NCBI RefSeq assembly: GCF_025175675.1
Contig: NZ_JANIOA010000030.1
Coordinates: 1-57,150 of the forward strand
DNA from: Sedimenticola hydrogenitrophicus
Lineage (GTDB): Bacteria > Pseudomonadota > Gammaproteobacteria > Chromatiales > Chromatiaceae
Direction of reading: 5' to 3'
Length of the DNA stretch: 57,150 nucleotides
Position numbers and translations under genes: made by a program. Every line of letters begins with the position of its first letter. Within the stretch, counting starts at the first letter, position 1. Below the pieces are notes generated by a model that was not told the DNA's origin, ran no database searches, and saw only the letters and a program-made list of their open reading frames with translations. This document shows positions 23,861-32,926 of this stretch, piece after piece.

Positions 23861-24790
23861 ATGAACGGGTTACAGAGTCGTAACCGACGAAGAGTTCTCC
23901 AATCGGCTGCCTTGTTGCCGATCTATTTATTGGGAAGCGGCACTCTATTCCCAGGTATGAAAAGTATACTTCCCGGGATTGGGAATCCGGCCTGGGCCGG
24001 CAACCTTGGGGTACGCTTCGGTATGACCCCCGCCTTTCTGCACGATCAACACTCCCTACTGGAGGACTGGCGCCACTACATGACCCGTCGGTTGGGCGTC
24101 AAGGTCGAGTTCACCCAGCGCGACAGCTACCGCGAAACCATGGACCTGTTGCGGCTCAATCAACTCGATTTCGCCTGGGTCTGCGACTACCCCTATCTGC
24201 ATCTGCGCCACCTGGTGCGACTGCTCGCGGTGCCGCTCTACCAGGGTAAGCCGGTCTACCACTCCTATCTGATCGTCAATGCCCGTGATGCGCAGAGCCG
24301 GGGCATCGCTGATCTGCGCGGTCAACTGTTCGCCTATGCCGATCCCTATTCCAATTCCGGCTATCTGGTACCGCGCTACCAGATCCACCTGCTCGGCGAG
24401 GATCCGGAGCGGTTCTTCAAGAAGAGTTTCTTCACCTGGTCCCATCGCAAGGTGGTGGAGGCGGTCGCATCCGGCCTGGCCCAGGGTGGCGCGGTTGACA
24501 GTTATGTTTGGGATACCCTGGCGGCACTGGATCCGGAACTGACCAGGCGTACCCGTATAGCCTGGAAATCCCCCGGCTACGGTTTTCCACCCATGGTGGC
24601 GCATCGCACCAATGTGGGGGAGACCGATTTCCAGCTGATGCAGGAGCTGCTGCTCGGGATGTCGGCGGAGCCCGAGGGGCAGGATCTGCTCAAGCGCCTG
24701 AATCTGGATGGCTTCAGTGTTCAGTCACCCGAGCTTTATGACAGTGTTGCGGAGATGATGCGGGTCTTCGGTGAGTACGACCCGGCGTGA
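23861..24790 (+). CDS. PhnD-like periplasmic binding protein, sensor component of module 2
   Basis: A 309-residue exported binding protein, paralogous to the one at 14233-15114. The leader NRRRVLQSAALLPIYLL has a twin-arginine look, although Sec export is equally possible. Pocket segments AWVCDYPYLHLRHL, SYLIVNARD and KKSFFTWSHRKVVEAV are nearly the same as in the paralogue. I chose the ATG at 23861, which has GGGG at a suitable distance and places the leader at the N-terminus; an open frame extends back to 23756. It starts the sensor operon that diverges from the module 2 structural genes and overlaps the kinase gene by 4 bases. Confidence 0.8.
   Translation: MNGLQSRNRRRVLQSAALLPIYLLGSGTLFPGMKSILPGIGNPAWAGNLGVRFGMTPAFLHDQHSLLEDWRHYMTRRLGVKVEFTQRDSYRETMDLLRLNQLDFAWVCDYPYLHLRHLVRLLAVPLYQGKPVYHSYLIVNARDAQSRGIADLRGQLFAYADPYSNSGYLVPRYQIHLLGEDPERFFKKSFFTWSHRKVVEAVASGLAQGGAVDSYVWDTLAALDPELTRRTRIAWKSPGYGFPPMVAHRTNVGETDFQLMQELLLGMSAEPEGQDLLKRLNLDGFSVQSPELYDSVAEMMRVFGEYDPA
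23868..23885. promoter_or_regulatory. Putative activator site 3 upstream of module 2, inside the sensor gene start
   Basis: A perfect palindrome 42 bases from the second site. It falls within codons 3-9 of the divergent binding-protein gene (start 23861), so one sequence serves both as coding DNA and, by inference, as an enhancer site. Confidence 0.65.
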
Positions 24791-26250
24791 TAAGGCGACT
24801 CTTCGATCTCAGTTTTCAACATAAAATACCGCTCTGGGGTGGTGCGCTGATCATCGTCTCCACCTTGTCCGTTTCGGGGACGCTGATGTATCAAGCCTAC
24901 ACGGACCTGAAGTCGACCCTGGTCACCAGCGCGACCAGCCTGGGTTCCACCCTGGCGCAGACGCTGATTCCATCGCTGCTGCATGATGACGTCTGGCGTG
25001 GCTATGAAATCGTGCGTGCCCCTTTTCGAGAACGGGACCCGGACAATCCGGTGCAGCCGGAGGTGGCCATGGTGGTGACGACCAGTCAGATCATTTTTGT
25101 CTCCAGCGACCCGGATCATTATCCGATGTTGCAGGAGGTGAGGGCGGCCGGTCGGGATTTCGCGCAACTGGCCGATGCCATCGCCCCATCCGAGATCGTA
25201 CCGGTGATGGTGGTCGAGCCAGCCGACTCCGAGCGGCTGTTCGTGGCGGTGCCGATGATTGATGGTGGTGCCCGTCTGGGGACACTGCTGCTGGTCTATT
25301 CGCGCTCGGCGCTCTACGCCATGTTTCTGCGCAGCGCCTTGGGCGCAGGTCTGCTGGGACTGGTGGTGCTGGCGATACTGTTGCCGATCAACTGGTATTG
25401 GGGTCAACGCATGGCCACGCCTTTGGTCCGCCTCGCGCAACGCATGGACGAGATCCCGGACCGCTTGCCGGAACATCTGGAGCCGGAGCTCTACAACTAC
25501 CATGATGAACTGGGGCGGCTGTTCGAGGCCTACAACCGCATGGTCGAGGCGTTGCACGAGAAGGCCCTGCTGGAGCGGGGCATCGTCAGTGCCGAACGCC
25601 TGGCGGCGGTGGGACGTCTCACCGCCGGTATCGCCCACGAGATCAACAACCCGCTGGCGGGCATGTTGACGGCGCTGGATACCCTGAAGCTGCACGGCGA
25701 TCTCGACCAGCGCACGCAGCGCACCCTGGGTCTACTGGAGCGGGGACTGTTGCAGGTACGGGATACGGTGGCCGCGCTGTTGGTGGAGGCGCGTCAGGAA
25801 AAGCGTGATCTTGGGCGACAGGATCTGCTGGATGTGAAAACCCTGCTGCAGCCGGCCGCGGCGAAACGCGGGGTCCGGCTGGAGGTCGAGGTCGACGTGG
25901 CATCCCTGCTGCCGGTACCTGCCGGTCCGGTGCGTCAGGTGCTGATCAATCTGCTCAACAACGCCGTGGCGGCGGCCGAGCCGGGTGGTTGGGTGCACTG
26001 TGTCGTGACATCGTCCGACGGGAATCTGCTTATGGAGGTCAGAAACAGTGGTGAGCCGATCCCCCCCGAACACCTGGAACACCTTTTCGAGCCCTTCGTC
26101 TCCTATCGTCAGGGCGGGCACGGGCTGGGCCTTTGGGTCACCTATCAGCTGGTCAGCCAGATGATGGGGCGTATCGAGGTGGTCTGTGATGAACAGATCA
26201 TTGGATTCACCGTGAGTGTGCCCCTGGAAAGAGACGAGGTTACGGCATGA
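24787..26250 (+). CDS. Membrane histidine kinase of module 2 sensor system
   Basis: A 487-residue kinase. It has two membrane helices (about 15-37 and 180-203) around a periplasmic domain, a HAMP-like linker, the phosphoacceptor motif IAHEINNPLAG (near residue 282) and an ATPase domain with LLNNAVAAAE and GHGLGLWVTYQLV. The start is GTG at 24787 inside the stop of the binding-protein gene (GTGA). It is paralogous throughout to the kinase at 15111-16550. Ligand binding by the separate periplasmic protein should control its activity. Confidence 0.88.
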   Translation: MIRRLFDLSFQHKIPLWGGALIIVSTLSVSGTLMYQAYTDLKSTLVTSATSLGSTLAQTLIPSLLHDDVWRGYEIVRAPFRERDPDNPVQPEVAMVVTTSQIIFVSSDPDHYPMLQEVRAAGRDFAQLADAIAPSEIVPVMVVEPADSERLFVAVPMIDGGARLGTLLLVYSRSALYAMFLRSALGAGLLGLVVLAILLPINWYWGQRMATPLVRLAQRMDEIPDRLPEHLEPELYNYHDELGRLFEAYNRMVEALHEKALLERGIVSAERLAAVGRLTAGIAHEINNPLAGMLTALDTLKLHGDLDQRTQRTLGLLERGLLQVRDTVAALLVEARQEKRDLGRQDLLDVKTLLQPAAAKRGVRLEVEVDVASLLPVPAGPVRQVLINLLNNAVAAAEPGGWVHCVVTSSDGNLLMEVRNSGEPIPPEHLEHLFEPFVSYRQGGHGLGLWVTYQLVSQMMGRIEVVCDEQIIGFTVSVPLERDEVTA

Positions 26251-27578
26251 AACACCGTATCTGCCTGATCGAAGACGATGAGATCCTCGGCGAGGCACTG
26301 GCCGATCGCTTCGCGGTAGAGGGCTTTGATTGCGACTGGTTCAAGGACGGTAGCAGCGCCCTGCCGGGACTGCGCAAGCCCGGTTACAGTGTGGCGGTGA
26401 GTGATATTCATCTGCCCGACATCACCGGCGAGGTGCTTTACCGGGGACTGCTGGAAGCGGGCAGCGTACCGCCGCCCTTCCTGTTCATCACCGGCTACGG
26501 CGCGGTGGATCAGGCGGTCCGCCTGCTCAAGCTGGGGGCCGAGGATTATCTCACCAAGCCGTTCGCGGTGGCCGAACTGCTGAACAAGGTGCGTGCGCTC
26601 TGCGAGCGGCAGATCCCCGGCGACAGTGGCAGCCTGCCACTGGGCGGTTCACCCGGCATGAAGGCGATCGAGGCGATGCTGCCCCGCCTGGCGGCCAGTG
26701 CCTCCACGGTGCTGGTGACCGGGGAGTCGGGCGTGGGCAAGGAGTATGTGGCGCGCGCGCTACACCAGGCGGGCGACCCCGACGGCGGCAAACCCTTTAT
26801 CGCCGTCAACTGTGGCGCGATCCCCGAGTCGCTGCTGGAGGCGGAGCTGTTCGGTTACCTGAAAGGCGCGTTTACCGGGGCGGTACGCGACAAGCGGGGC
26901 TATTTCGAGCAGGCGCACGACGGCACCCTGTTTCTGGATGAGATCGGTGACATGCCGCTGCCCATGCAGGTCAGGCTGCTACGGGCGGTCCAGGAGCGCC
27001 AGATCACCCGCATCGGCGCCGAGCGGTCGACACCGGTCGATATACGCCTGATCTGTGCCACCCACCGCGACCTGGCGGTGATGGTGGAGGCGGGGGAGTT
27101 TCGGGAGGATCTCTACTACCGCATCAACGTGGTGAACATTCATGTTCCGCCGCTGCGGGAGCGGCCGGAGGATATCCTCTGGTATGCCCGGCTGTTTCTG
27201 GACGAGCTTGCCGAGTGCTCGAAGGATCGTCCCTGCGCCCTGCATCCGCGCGCCGAGCAGGCGCTGCTTGCCTACCCCTGGCCCGGCAACGTCCGTGAGC
27301 TGCGCAACTGCCTGGAGCGCGCCTGTGTGTTCAATCAGGCGACGGTGCTGACGCCCGAGGGGCTGTTTGGCGATGCCTGGTCGCGCGTGCGCAACGTGAT
27401 GAGCGGGCAGCGCGAGGAGCGTCTGGCGGACTACATCCAACAGTGCGAACGCGACTACATCAGCCGGGTATTGAATGAGAACGAGGGGCGGATTGCCAAT
27501 ACCGCCGCCGCCCTGGGAATCAGCCGCAAGACGCTGTGGGACAAGATGCGCAAGCTCGGGTTGAACGAGTCCGAATAA
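26247..27578 (+). CDS. NtrC-family sigma-54-dependent response regulator, module 2
   Basis: A 443-residue activator with receiver domain (phosphoacceptor Asp in VSDIHLPD), AAA+ domain with GESGVGKE, GAFTGA and TLFLDE, and a Fis-type DNA-binding tail. The recognition helix ISRKTLWDKMRKLGL is almost the same as in the module 1 regulator. It presumably binds the palindromes at 23786-23885 and drives the promoter at 23686-23702. The stop faces that of the chemoreceptor gene 13 bases away, so the two transcription units converge. Confidence 0.9.
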   Translation: MKHRICLIEDDEILGEALADRFAVEGFDCDWFKDGSSALPGLRKPGYSVAVSDIHLPDITGEVLYRGLLEAGSVPPPFLFITGYGAVDQAVRLLKLGAEDYLTKPFAVAELLNKVRALCERQIPGDSGSLPLGGSPGMKAIEAMLPRLAASASTVLVTGESGVGKEYVARALHQAGDPDGGKPFIAVNCGAIPESLLEAELFGYLKGAFTGAVRDKRGYFEQAHDGTLFLDEIGDMPLPMQVRLLRAVQERQITRIGAERSTPVDIRLICATHRDLAVMVEAGEFREDLYYRINVVNIHVPPLRERPEDILWYARLFLDELAECSKDRPCALHPRAEQALLAYPWPGNVRELRNCLERACVFNQATVLTPEGLFGDAWSRVRNVMSGQREERLADYIQQCERDYISRVLNENEGRIANTAAALGISRKTLWDKMRKLGLNESE

Positions 27579-27591
27579 CTCCTGCAGCCGG

Positions 27592-29634
27592 TCAACCCCC
27601 GGTCTTGAAGTGCGCCACGGCCTGCTGTAGGTGCTGGGCGAGTTCCCGTAGTTGACCGGCGGCGTGCGACGTCTCCTGGGCCGCCGCATGATTGGTTTCC
27701 GCGCTGCGGGAAATACTCTCGGCGTTATGGGCCACCTCATCGCTGGTGGTGCTTTGCATCCGGGTTGCCGCGGCGATACTGCTGACCTTGGCGGCGGTCT
27801 CGCGGGCGCTGGCGCGGATATTGTCCAGCGCTTGCCGCACGCGCGCCACCATGGATACGCCCTGGCTTGCCTGCTCACGGGTCAGTTCCATGCTGCCGAC
27901 GGTAGCTGTTACCTCGCTGTTTATCGATTCAATCAGTTGCCCGATCTCGGTGGTGGCCTGCTGGGTACGTGCGGCCAGCGCGCGCACCTCGTCCGCCACC
28001 ACGGCGAAGCCGCGACCGTTTTCGCCCGCGCGTGCCGCCTCGATGGCGGCATTCAGCGCCAGCAGATTGGTCTGTTCGGCAATACCGCGAATGACCTGAA
28101 TGATACCGCTGATCTGGCCGGCGCTGGTATTGAGGGCGTCGACCAGTCTGGATGAGTCTTCCACGGACTGTGCGATGCGCTCCATCTCCTGTGCGGTTGA
28201 CTCCGCCACCTGGGCGCCATCGGTGGCATAGGCCAGATCCTGGGTTGCCAGATCGCTGGTATCACCGGCCGCGCTGGCGACCTGGGAGATACTGCCGGTG
28301 AGTTGTTCCACTGCCGCGGCCACCGAGGTGGCACTGTCCATCTGGTGACGCGAACTCTCGGCCAGCGAGTTATAGGTGGTGGTAAGGTGGGCAACGGTGC
28401 TGGAGACCTGTTCGGCATCACGACGGATGTGCAACACGATCCTGACGAAGGCGTCGAGCAGGTCATTGACTACCTGGGTGATATCGCCGATCTCATCATG
28501 CTGATTCGCCTCGTGGCGACGGGTCAGGTCGAATTCGCCATCGGTGGCGGCCAGTGCCTTGATGGTGCCGGTCAGACGGCTCAGTGGCCGGGTGACATAG
28601 TGGTTCACCACGTAGATGAAGGACAGGAAGGAGAACCCGCCAAGCAGGGTTCCAATGACCAGCATCAGGTTGCGCAACTGGGCCAGTGGTCCGAGCAGCT
28701 CCTCCGCCTCCTGCTCCACCACAATGCTCCAGCCGGAATCATAGAAGGGCATCGAGGCGCCGAGCATCAGTTTGCCCTGCGGTCCCTCGTAGAAGCCCAT
28801 GGCTTCACGACAGCCGGTCGTGATGCCTGCATTGGTGACGTAGGTGCCCCCCTGGCTGCAATTTATGGTCTTTTCGGTTTGCTGGGTCAGTTGCCACGGA
28901 TATCGGCTGCCTTGCAGCTTGAGCAGGGCATCCGGCCGCGTGCGTGACTCGGTGATCATCCGGTTGTCGGCATTGACCATGTAGTAGTCGAAGGTCTTGC
29001 TCACGCCGGCCAGATAAAAGGTGCCCATGTCACCCTCCAGGTTGCCGATCTCCCCATTGACGATATTGGTCAGCATGCGCGCGTCGGCGTGAACATAGAC
29101 CATGCCGCCGGCAACAGGGGCGCCGAAAGTGAGCATGGCCTTGTCGCCTTCCCGCCAGACGTCGGAGTAGCCGTAGCGCAAATCGATTTCGGTTCGCCAT
29201 GCACGCCCCTCGCGCGCGGGATCGGAGGAGAGGACGATGCTGCCATTGCGTACCAGGTCGATTGCCTGATAGGTGCGCCAGGTCGGGATCTGGCGTCTGT
29301 TATCCTCGATCTCGCTGGCGAAGGGGTGGTTCTTGAGCTGGAATACATCACTCTCGACCACCTCTTTGAAATACTTCCGCAGCACACCCGGCTCGGCCTC
29401 CTGTGCCAGTACCGCCAGCTGCCTGGCGAACTTTTCATTCTGGCCAAGGAACCGAATGACCCCCTGCTGCTTGGCATCGACGAAGTTCATCAGGCCACCC
29501 AGGGCGTTCTTCACCTCCAGGTCGTAGACCTGCTGGTAGAAGTAGAACGTGCCGCCTGCCATCGCCGGTAGAAACACGATGGCGGCCGCCAGGGTGATTT
29601 TCCATTTTATCTTGAGGTTGTTGAAGCTGGGCAT
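27592..29634 (-). CDS. Methyl-accepting chemotaxis protein
   Basis: A 680-residue chemoreceptor. It has an N-terminal helix (about 12-32), a large periplasmic domain of Cache type (about 33-335), a second helix ([14 protein letters not shown] region), HAMP, and a signalling domain with the conserved hairpin tip [15 protein letters not shown]-like segment, here [18 protein letters not shown]. The ligand is not predictable. It lies next to the sensor for module 2 but is transcribed on its own from the other side. A motif upstream of its start (29685-29726) is shared with the diguanylate cyclase gene. Confidence 0.9.
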   Translation of the reverse strand: MPSFNNLKIKWKITLAAAIVFLPAMAGGTFYFYQQVYDLEVKNALGGLMNFVDAKQQGVIRFLGQNEKFARQLAVLAQEAEPGVLRKYFKEVVESDVFQLKNHPFASEIEDNRRQIPTWRTYQAIDLVRNGSIVLSSDPAREGRAWRTEIDLRYGYSDVWREGDKAMLTFGAPVAGGMVYVHADARMLTNIVNGEIGNLEGDMGTFYLAGVSKTFDYYMVNADNRMITESRTRPDALLKLQGSRYPWQLTQQTEKTINCSQGGTYVTNAGITTGCREAMGFYEGPQGKLMLGASMPFYDSGWSIVVEQEAEELLGPLAQLRNLMLVIGTLLGGFSFLSFIYVVNHYVTRPLSRLTGTIKALAATDGEFDLTRRHEANQHDEIGDITQVVNDLLDAFVRIVLHIRRDAEQVSSTVAHLTTTYNSLAESSRHQMDSATSVAAAVEQLTGSISQVASAAGDTSDLATQDLAYATDGAQVAESTAQEMERIAQSVEDSSRLVDALNTSAGQISGIIQVIRGIAEQTNLLALNAAIEAARAGENGRGFAVVADEVRALAARTQQATTEIGQLIESINSEVTATVGSMELTREQASQGVSMVARVRQALDNIRASARETAAKVSSIAAATRMQSTTSDEVAHNAESISRSAETNHAAAQETSHAAGQLRELAQHLQQAVAHFKTGG

Positions 29635-29684
29635 GGGGCGTCCTGTCGCGGTGCGTCTGCGTGGGTAATAGTGATCAGTTGAAT

Positions 29685-29726
29685 ACTACAGCGTCCGATT
29701 ACCCGGCATCTTTAGGGTGAATTAAC
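29685..29726 (-). promoter_or_regulatory. Shared upstream motif, possible sigma-28-like promoter of the chemoreceptor gene
   Basis: On the minus strand the stretch reads CTAAAGATGCCGGGTAATCG followed by GACGCTGTAG. It matches 31251-31294 at most positions. TAAAG at a -35 position and an 11-base spacer resemble FliA promoters, but the -10 half (GACGCTGT) is a poor match to GCCGATAA. It lies about 50 bases before the gene, as a promoter should. Confidence 0.4.
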
Positions 29727-29878
29727 CCTGTTTTGGAGTTGCCGTTTCATAACGGCCATGCGGCTGAGCGTCCATCTGCTGCTGGGCTACCGGCGGCTTC
29801 AGCAGATGCGTTACTACCGGGACGGTCCGAATGATTGCCCGCGGGCGGGTGGGCTGGACTGGGCGAGGGCGGAGAGGA

Positions 29879-31093
29879 TCATAATGCCTGTACATCGGGT
29901 TTGCGGCAGGGCACATCCGCGCTGTTGCACTCGATCCGGTCGCATCCCATCCAGCGGTTCTTTCCGCTCGCCTTGACCTGGTACATGCGTTGGTCGGCCA
30001 TCTCGAGCAGGTGCCGGCTGTCCCTGGCGCGATCCGCCGACTTTTCCGCGATTCCGTAGCTTGCCGTCACCGGGCTCCCGTCCGGGCGAAGTCCCAGGCC
30101 GTTGGCGCGCAGCCGAGCCAGCATGGCGACGGCGGAGCGGCAGTCGGTATTGGGCAGCATGATCAGGAATTCTTCGCCGCCCCAGCGCACCAGCGCGTCA
30201 CCAGCACGCAGTGTGCCGCGTATCGCCTCCACGGCGGCGATCAACACCCGATCACCGGTATCGTGCCCATAGCCGTCGTTGATCGACTTGAAATTGTCAA
30301 GATCGGCGAACACCACCGTCAGCGGTAATTCGTTGCGCTCGGCATTGCTGAATTGAAGGTTGAACAGTTCCTCCCCGCTGGCACGGTTGAAGCAGTGAGT
30401 GAGGGGGTCATGGTTGGCCTGGCGCACCAGAGCCGACACGAAGGCCAATTGGCTCATGCCGGCCAGCGTCGCGGTAGCGGCGATCAGCAGCAGCAGCCAG
30501 AACGCGCCGAGGTGCGTGCTCCAGTTGATCTGGTCCATCTGCATTATCGCCACCAGCGCCGAGGAAAGCAGTACCGGCAGGGAGAACACGATGCCTTCCA
30601 GCGCGGTCAACGGAAATACGCTCAGCCCCGCCACCAGCACGAACGGCAGGAAGGCATAACCGGCGGCGATGACGGCCGCCCCGCCTTCGTTATCGAAATC
30701 GGCAAGCAGCAGGTGGGAATAGATGAAGAATGCCGTCGGGATAATGAACATGATGGCAAGCGAACGGTAGGCATCCTTCATGTACGGAGAACTCTCGTAG
30801 GCCAATGCCAGCATCACGAAGGCCAGTGTGGTGACCAGCCGTCCGCCGCCCAGCATCACAGACAGCGGAGCATCGAACACCAGAAAATCCACTATGATCC
30901 ACAGCGGCGTCAGCACCGCAAACATCGCCGACACCAGGCGCACCCGCGAGATGATCATTCCCGCGCGATATCTGGCCAGCAGGCGGGAATGCATGGACGC
31001 GCGCACAAGGAACGAGAGGTCGCCACCGGTAACATCCACAAGCAATCGCGATGTGATGGTATTCAGGAATCTCTTGATCGGATGCATCTCCAC
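29879..31093 (-). CDS. Membrane-bound diguanylate cyclase (GGDEF)
   Basis: A 404-residue protein with about six membrane helices in the first 220 residues and a GGDEF domain in residues 225-385. The catalytic motif is RWGGEEF, and DLDNFKSINDGYGHDTGD is the metal- and substrate-binding segment, so it should make cyclic di-GMP. A possible inhibitory RxxD site was not found with confidence. A motif resembling that before the chemoreceptor gene lies about 160 bases upstream (31251-31294), which suggests shared control of motility and surface behaviour. Confidence 0.88.
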   Translation of the reverse strand: MEMHPIKRFLNTITSRLLVDVTGGDLSFLVRASMHSRLLARYRAGMIISRVRLVSAMFAVLTPLWIIVDFLVFDAPLSVMLGGGRLVTTLAFVMLALAYESSPYMKDAYRSLAIMFIIPTAFFIYSHLLLADFDNEGGAAVIAAGYAFLPFVLVAGLSVFPLTALEGIVFSLPVLLSSALVAIMQMDQINWSTHLGAFWLLLLIAATATLAGMSQLAFVSALVRQANHDPLTHCFNRASGEELFNLQFSNAERNELPLTVVFADLDNFKSINDGYGHDTGDRVLIAAVEAIRGTLRAGDALVRWGGEEFLIMLPNTDCRSAVAMLARLRANGLGLRPDGSPVTASYGIAEKSADRARDSRHLLEMADQRMYQVKASGKNRWMGCDRIECNSADVPCRKPDVQAL

Positions 31094-31250
31094 TCCACGC
31101 TTTTTGCCCTTTTGACCGACTTACGGGAATAGCGCCTCCAGGCCGTCTGTTAGGTCTTCCGCTGCACGGTCACCGCGCCGAGCCATTAGCATTGGCAACC
31201 TCCCGCGGCGCCAACGCAGCCTAATTAAAACCAATTTTGCTATCTCGCCC

Positions 31251-31294
31251 ACTACAGCGTCCGACTGCCCTGCAACTTTAGCCTGAATCAACCC
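31251..31294 (-). promoter_or_regulatory. Shared upstream motif, second copy, before the diguanylate cyclase gene
   Basis: On the minus strand CTAAAGTTGCAGGGCAGTCG followed by GACGCTGTAGT, closely matching the copy at 29685-29726. It begins right after the stop of the archease-like gene. Either a sigma-28-like promoter or an operator used by both genes. Confidence 0.4.
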
Positions 31295-31296
31295 CG

Positions 31297-31749
31297 TCAG
31301 GCGTCCAGTACGCAGTAGAGTCTTACGCCGCCGTCGATTTCTCTCACCTTGAGCCGTGGCAGCAGCACCGCCTGCACCGGAAAACGGGCCTGGTGATGGT
31401 CCGGGCGAAAGCGCTCGCCATAGGCGACACCGCTGATCTTCAACTGTTTTTTGCGATGGCGTTCATCGAGGTCGTCGACCTCCTCCAGCGACTGGGTGAC
31501 GAAGCGCTTGAACACCCAACCGTTGTCCATCTGGAACAGCAGTTCCGAGAGCAGGCCGACCACGGTGGTGGGGATATCGAAGCCATACCAGCTGATCGGG
31601 ATCTCCTCCCGCTCCTCCACGGTATCCTGGTCCCACATGTAGAGACAGAGCGCGGCGGAGGCCGCATTGAACATCTCGTTATGATCCCGGGCGATGACTT
31701 CCAGGCCCACGCCGCCGTTCGGGTCTTCACTGAAACTGTAACTTGCCAT
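31297..31749 (-). CDS. Archease-like protein
   Basis: A 150-residue acidic protein resembling the archease family: FNAASAALCLYMWDQDTV, VGLLSELLFQMDNGWVF and GERFRPDHHQARFPVQAVLL correspond in order to its conserved segments. Archease supports the RNA ligase RtcB; no rtcB is in view, so its role here is unclear. I use the ATG at 31749 (MASYSFSED) rather than the longer frame from 31809, because the extension is not family-like. It stands alone between the cyclase gene and a gene-poor stretch. Confidence 0.6.
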   Translation of the reverse strand: MASYSFSEDPNGGVGLEVIARDHNEMFNAASAALCLYMWDQDTVEEREEIPISWYGFDIPTTVVGLLSELLFQMDNGWVFKRFVTQSLEEVDDLDERHRKKQLKISGVAYGERFRPDHHQARFPVQAVLLPRLKVREIDGGVRLYCVLDA

Positions 31750-32082
31750 GGTAATTTTTCCGTTGTCGCTGTTTGAAGTACAGACATGTTGATCCGCTGT
31801 GCGGTTCATCCTATTACCTCAGCAATATCCGCGTCAGAGGTTCCCTTCTTTACCAGGCATGCCCTGTTGAACACCGTGAAGCTGTGGGTGGCGGTCCTGC
31901 ATGCTTGCTCTGCCGGTACCGGAGCCGCAGCGGGTTCGCCTTCATTCGCGGTTCAATTTTTCTGCGGACGATTGAGTGAGATGGGCCACGAGGCAAGGTT
32001 ATCACAGTGCTGTCGAGGCCGGCCACCCGCTGCCGGTTGTTGTGAAGTAACAGTACGCACACCGGCGTTTTCATGAGGTAAC
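31750..32082. other. Gene-free stretch
   Basis: About 330 bases between the archease-like gene and a porin-like remnant. Short open frames exist on both strands but none has a ribosome-binding site or recognisable product. I see no repeat shared with the rest of the window. Confidence 0.5.
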
Positions 32083-32178
32083 TTGATTGGGACTTGTGTC
32101 GGTGGCGGGCGGAACAGCGACTTCGGCGAACGCCAGAACGACTGGCGGGTGGAGCTGCGGGCGCGCTATTTCTTTTGA
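32083..32178 (+). pseudogene. Possible C-terminal remnant of an outer-membrane beta-barrel protein
   Basis: The frame ending at TGA 32176-32178 encodes DFGERQNDWRVELRARYFF, whose alternating pattern and terminal Phe are typical of the last strand of an outer-membrane barrel. Upstream the frame is soon lost, and there is no start. It overlaps the end of the Crp-like gene on the other strand by 13 bases. The length is too short for certainty. Confidence 0.35.
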
Positions 32179-32792
32179 GCGGATAGGGCGATCCGCTGTT
32201 CGTCGATCACCAGAAAGCCGCCCTCCCGCAGCTGGCGCAGGGTGCGGTAGAGCGTTTCGTGGGTGAGCCCCAGCTCTGCGGCCCAGACCTTGCGCGGCTG
32301 GTTCAATGCCACCACGCCGTCAGTGCCCTCCGCTTCGATATAGTGCAGGACCCGCTCGGCGGCGCTGTTCAGGCTGAGCCGTTCACTGCGGGCGCGCAGC
32401 CTGCGCACCTCACGGGCGAGCAACTGGATCCAGGATCTATTGAACACCGGTTCGTCGTCCAGCGCGGCGCGGAAGGCGGACCGGGCAAAGCAAAGCAACC
32501 GGCCGTCGGCGGCGGCGATCGCATCGCAATGGTAGGCCTCGGCATCCAGGCTCGCCTCCGCCATGAAACCGCCGCAGGAACGCTGCAGGATGATCTCGGT
32601 GCCCTCCGTCGAGTGGCGGACGAGACGCACCTCGCCCGTCAGTACGCACCACATCACCTCGGGCCTTTGGCCCTGCCGGAAAAGCGTCTCTCCCTTGGCG
32701 AACGGCCGCTGGCGGGCGACCTCGCGCAACCGGGTGGGGAGTATTGCCAGGGCAGGCTGTTCGCCGATCACCGATTCCCAGTCAATCGCCAT
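32166..32792 (-). CDS. Crp/Fnr-family transcription regulator
   Basis: A 208-residue regulator with an N-terminal cyclic-nucleotide-type beta-barrel (GETLFRQGQRPEVMWCVLTG, about residues 34-53) and a C-terminal winged helix (KVWAAELGLTHETLYRTLRQL). It lacks the cysteine cluster of Fnr, so it does not sense oxygen that way. It is divergent from the metallo-beta-lactamase-fold gene, and a TATGA-N6-TCATA palindrome at 32839-32854 lies in the shared promoter region. It probably controls itself and the export genes downstream of the divergent gene. Confidence 0.82.
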   Translation of the reverse strand: MAIDWESVIGEQPALAILPTRLREVARQRPFAKGETLFRQGQRPEVMWCVLTGEVRLVRHSTEGTEIILQRSCGGFMAEASLDAEAYHCDAIAAADGRLLCFARSAFRAALDDEPVFNRSWIQLLAREVRRLRARSERLSLNSAAERVLHYIEAEGTDGVVALNQPRKVWAAELGLTHETLYRTLRQLREGGFLVIDEQRIALSAQKK

Positions 32793-32838
32793 GCCGTTAG
32801 TTCTCCTTATGCAAGCGTCGTCTCGTGCCGTAATCGGA

Positions 32839-32854
32839 TATGACTCAAATCATA
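32839..32854. promoter_or_regulatory. Crp/Fnr-type operator (TATGA-N6-TCATA)
   Basis: A perfect palindrome with the TGA-N6-TCA core used by Crp/Fnr regulators. It lies midway between the divergent Crp-like gene and the metallo-beta-lactamase-fold gene, the expected place for a self-regulating operator. Confidence 0.55.
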
Positions 32855-32926
32855 ACCCTCCCGCTCGTTCCTGACTAACATCGGAGCCGACTGAATTCGA
32901 ATCGTGTTCAAATCCATGGGGAGATC

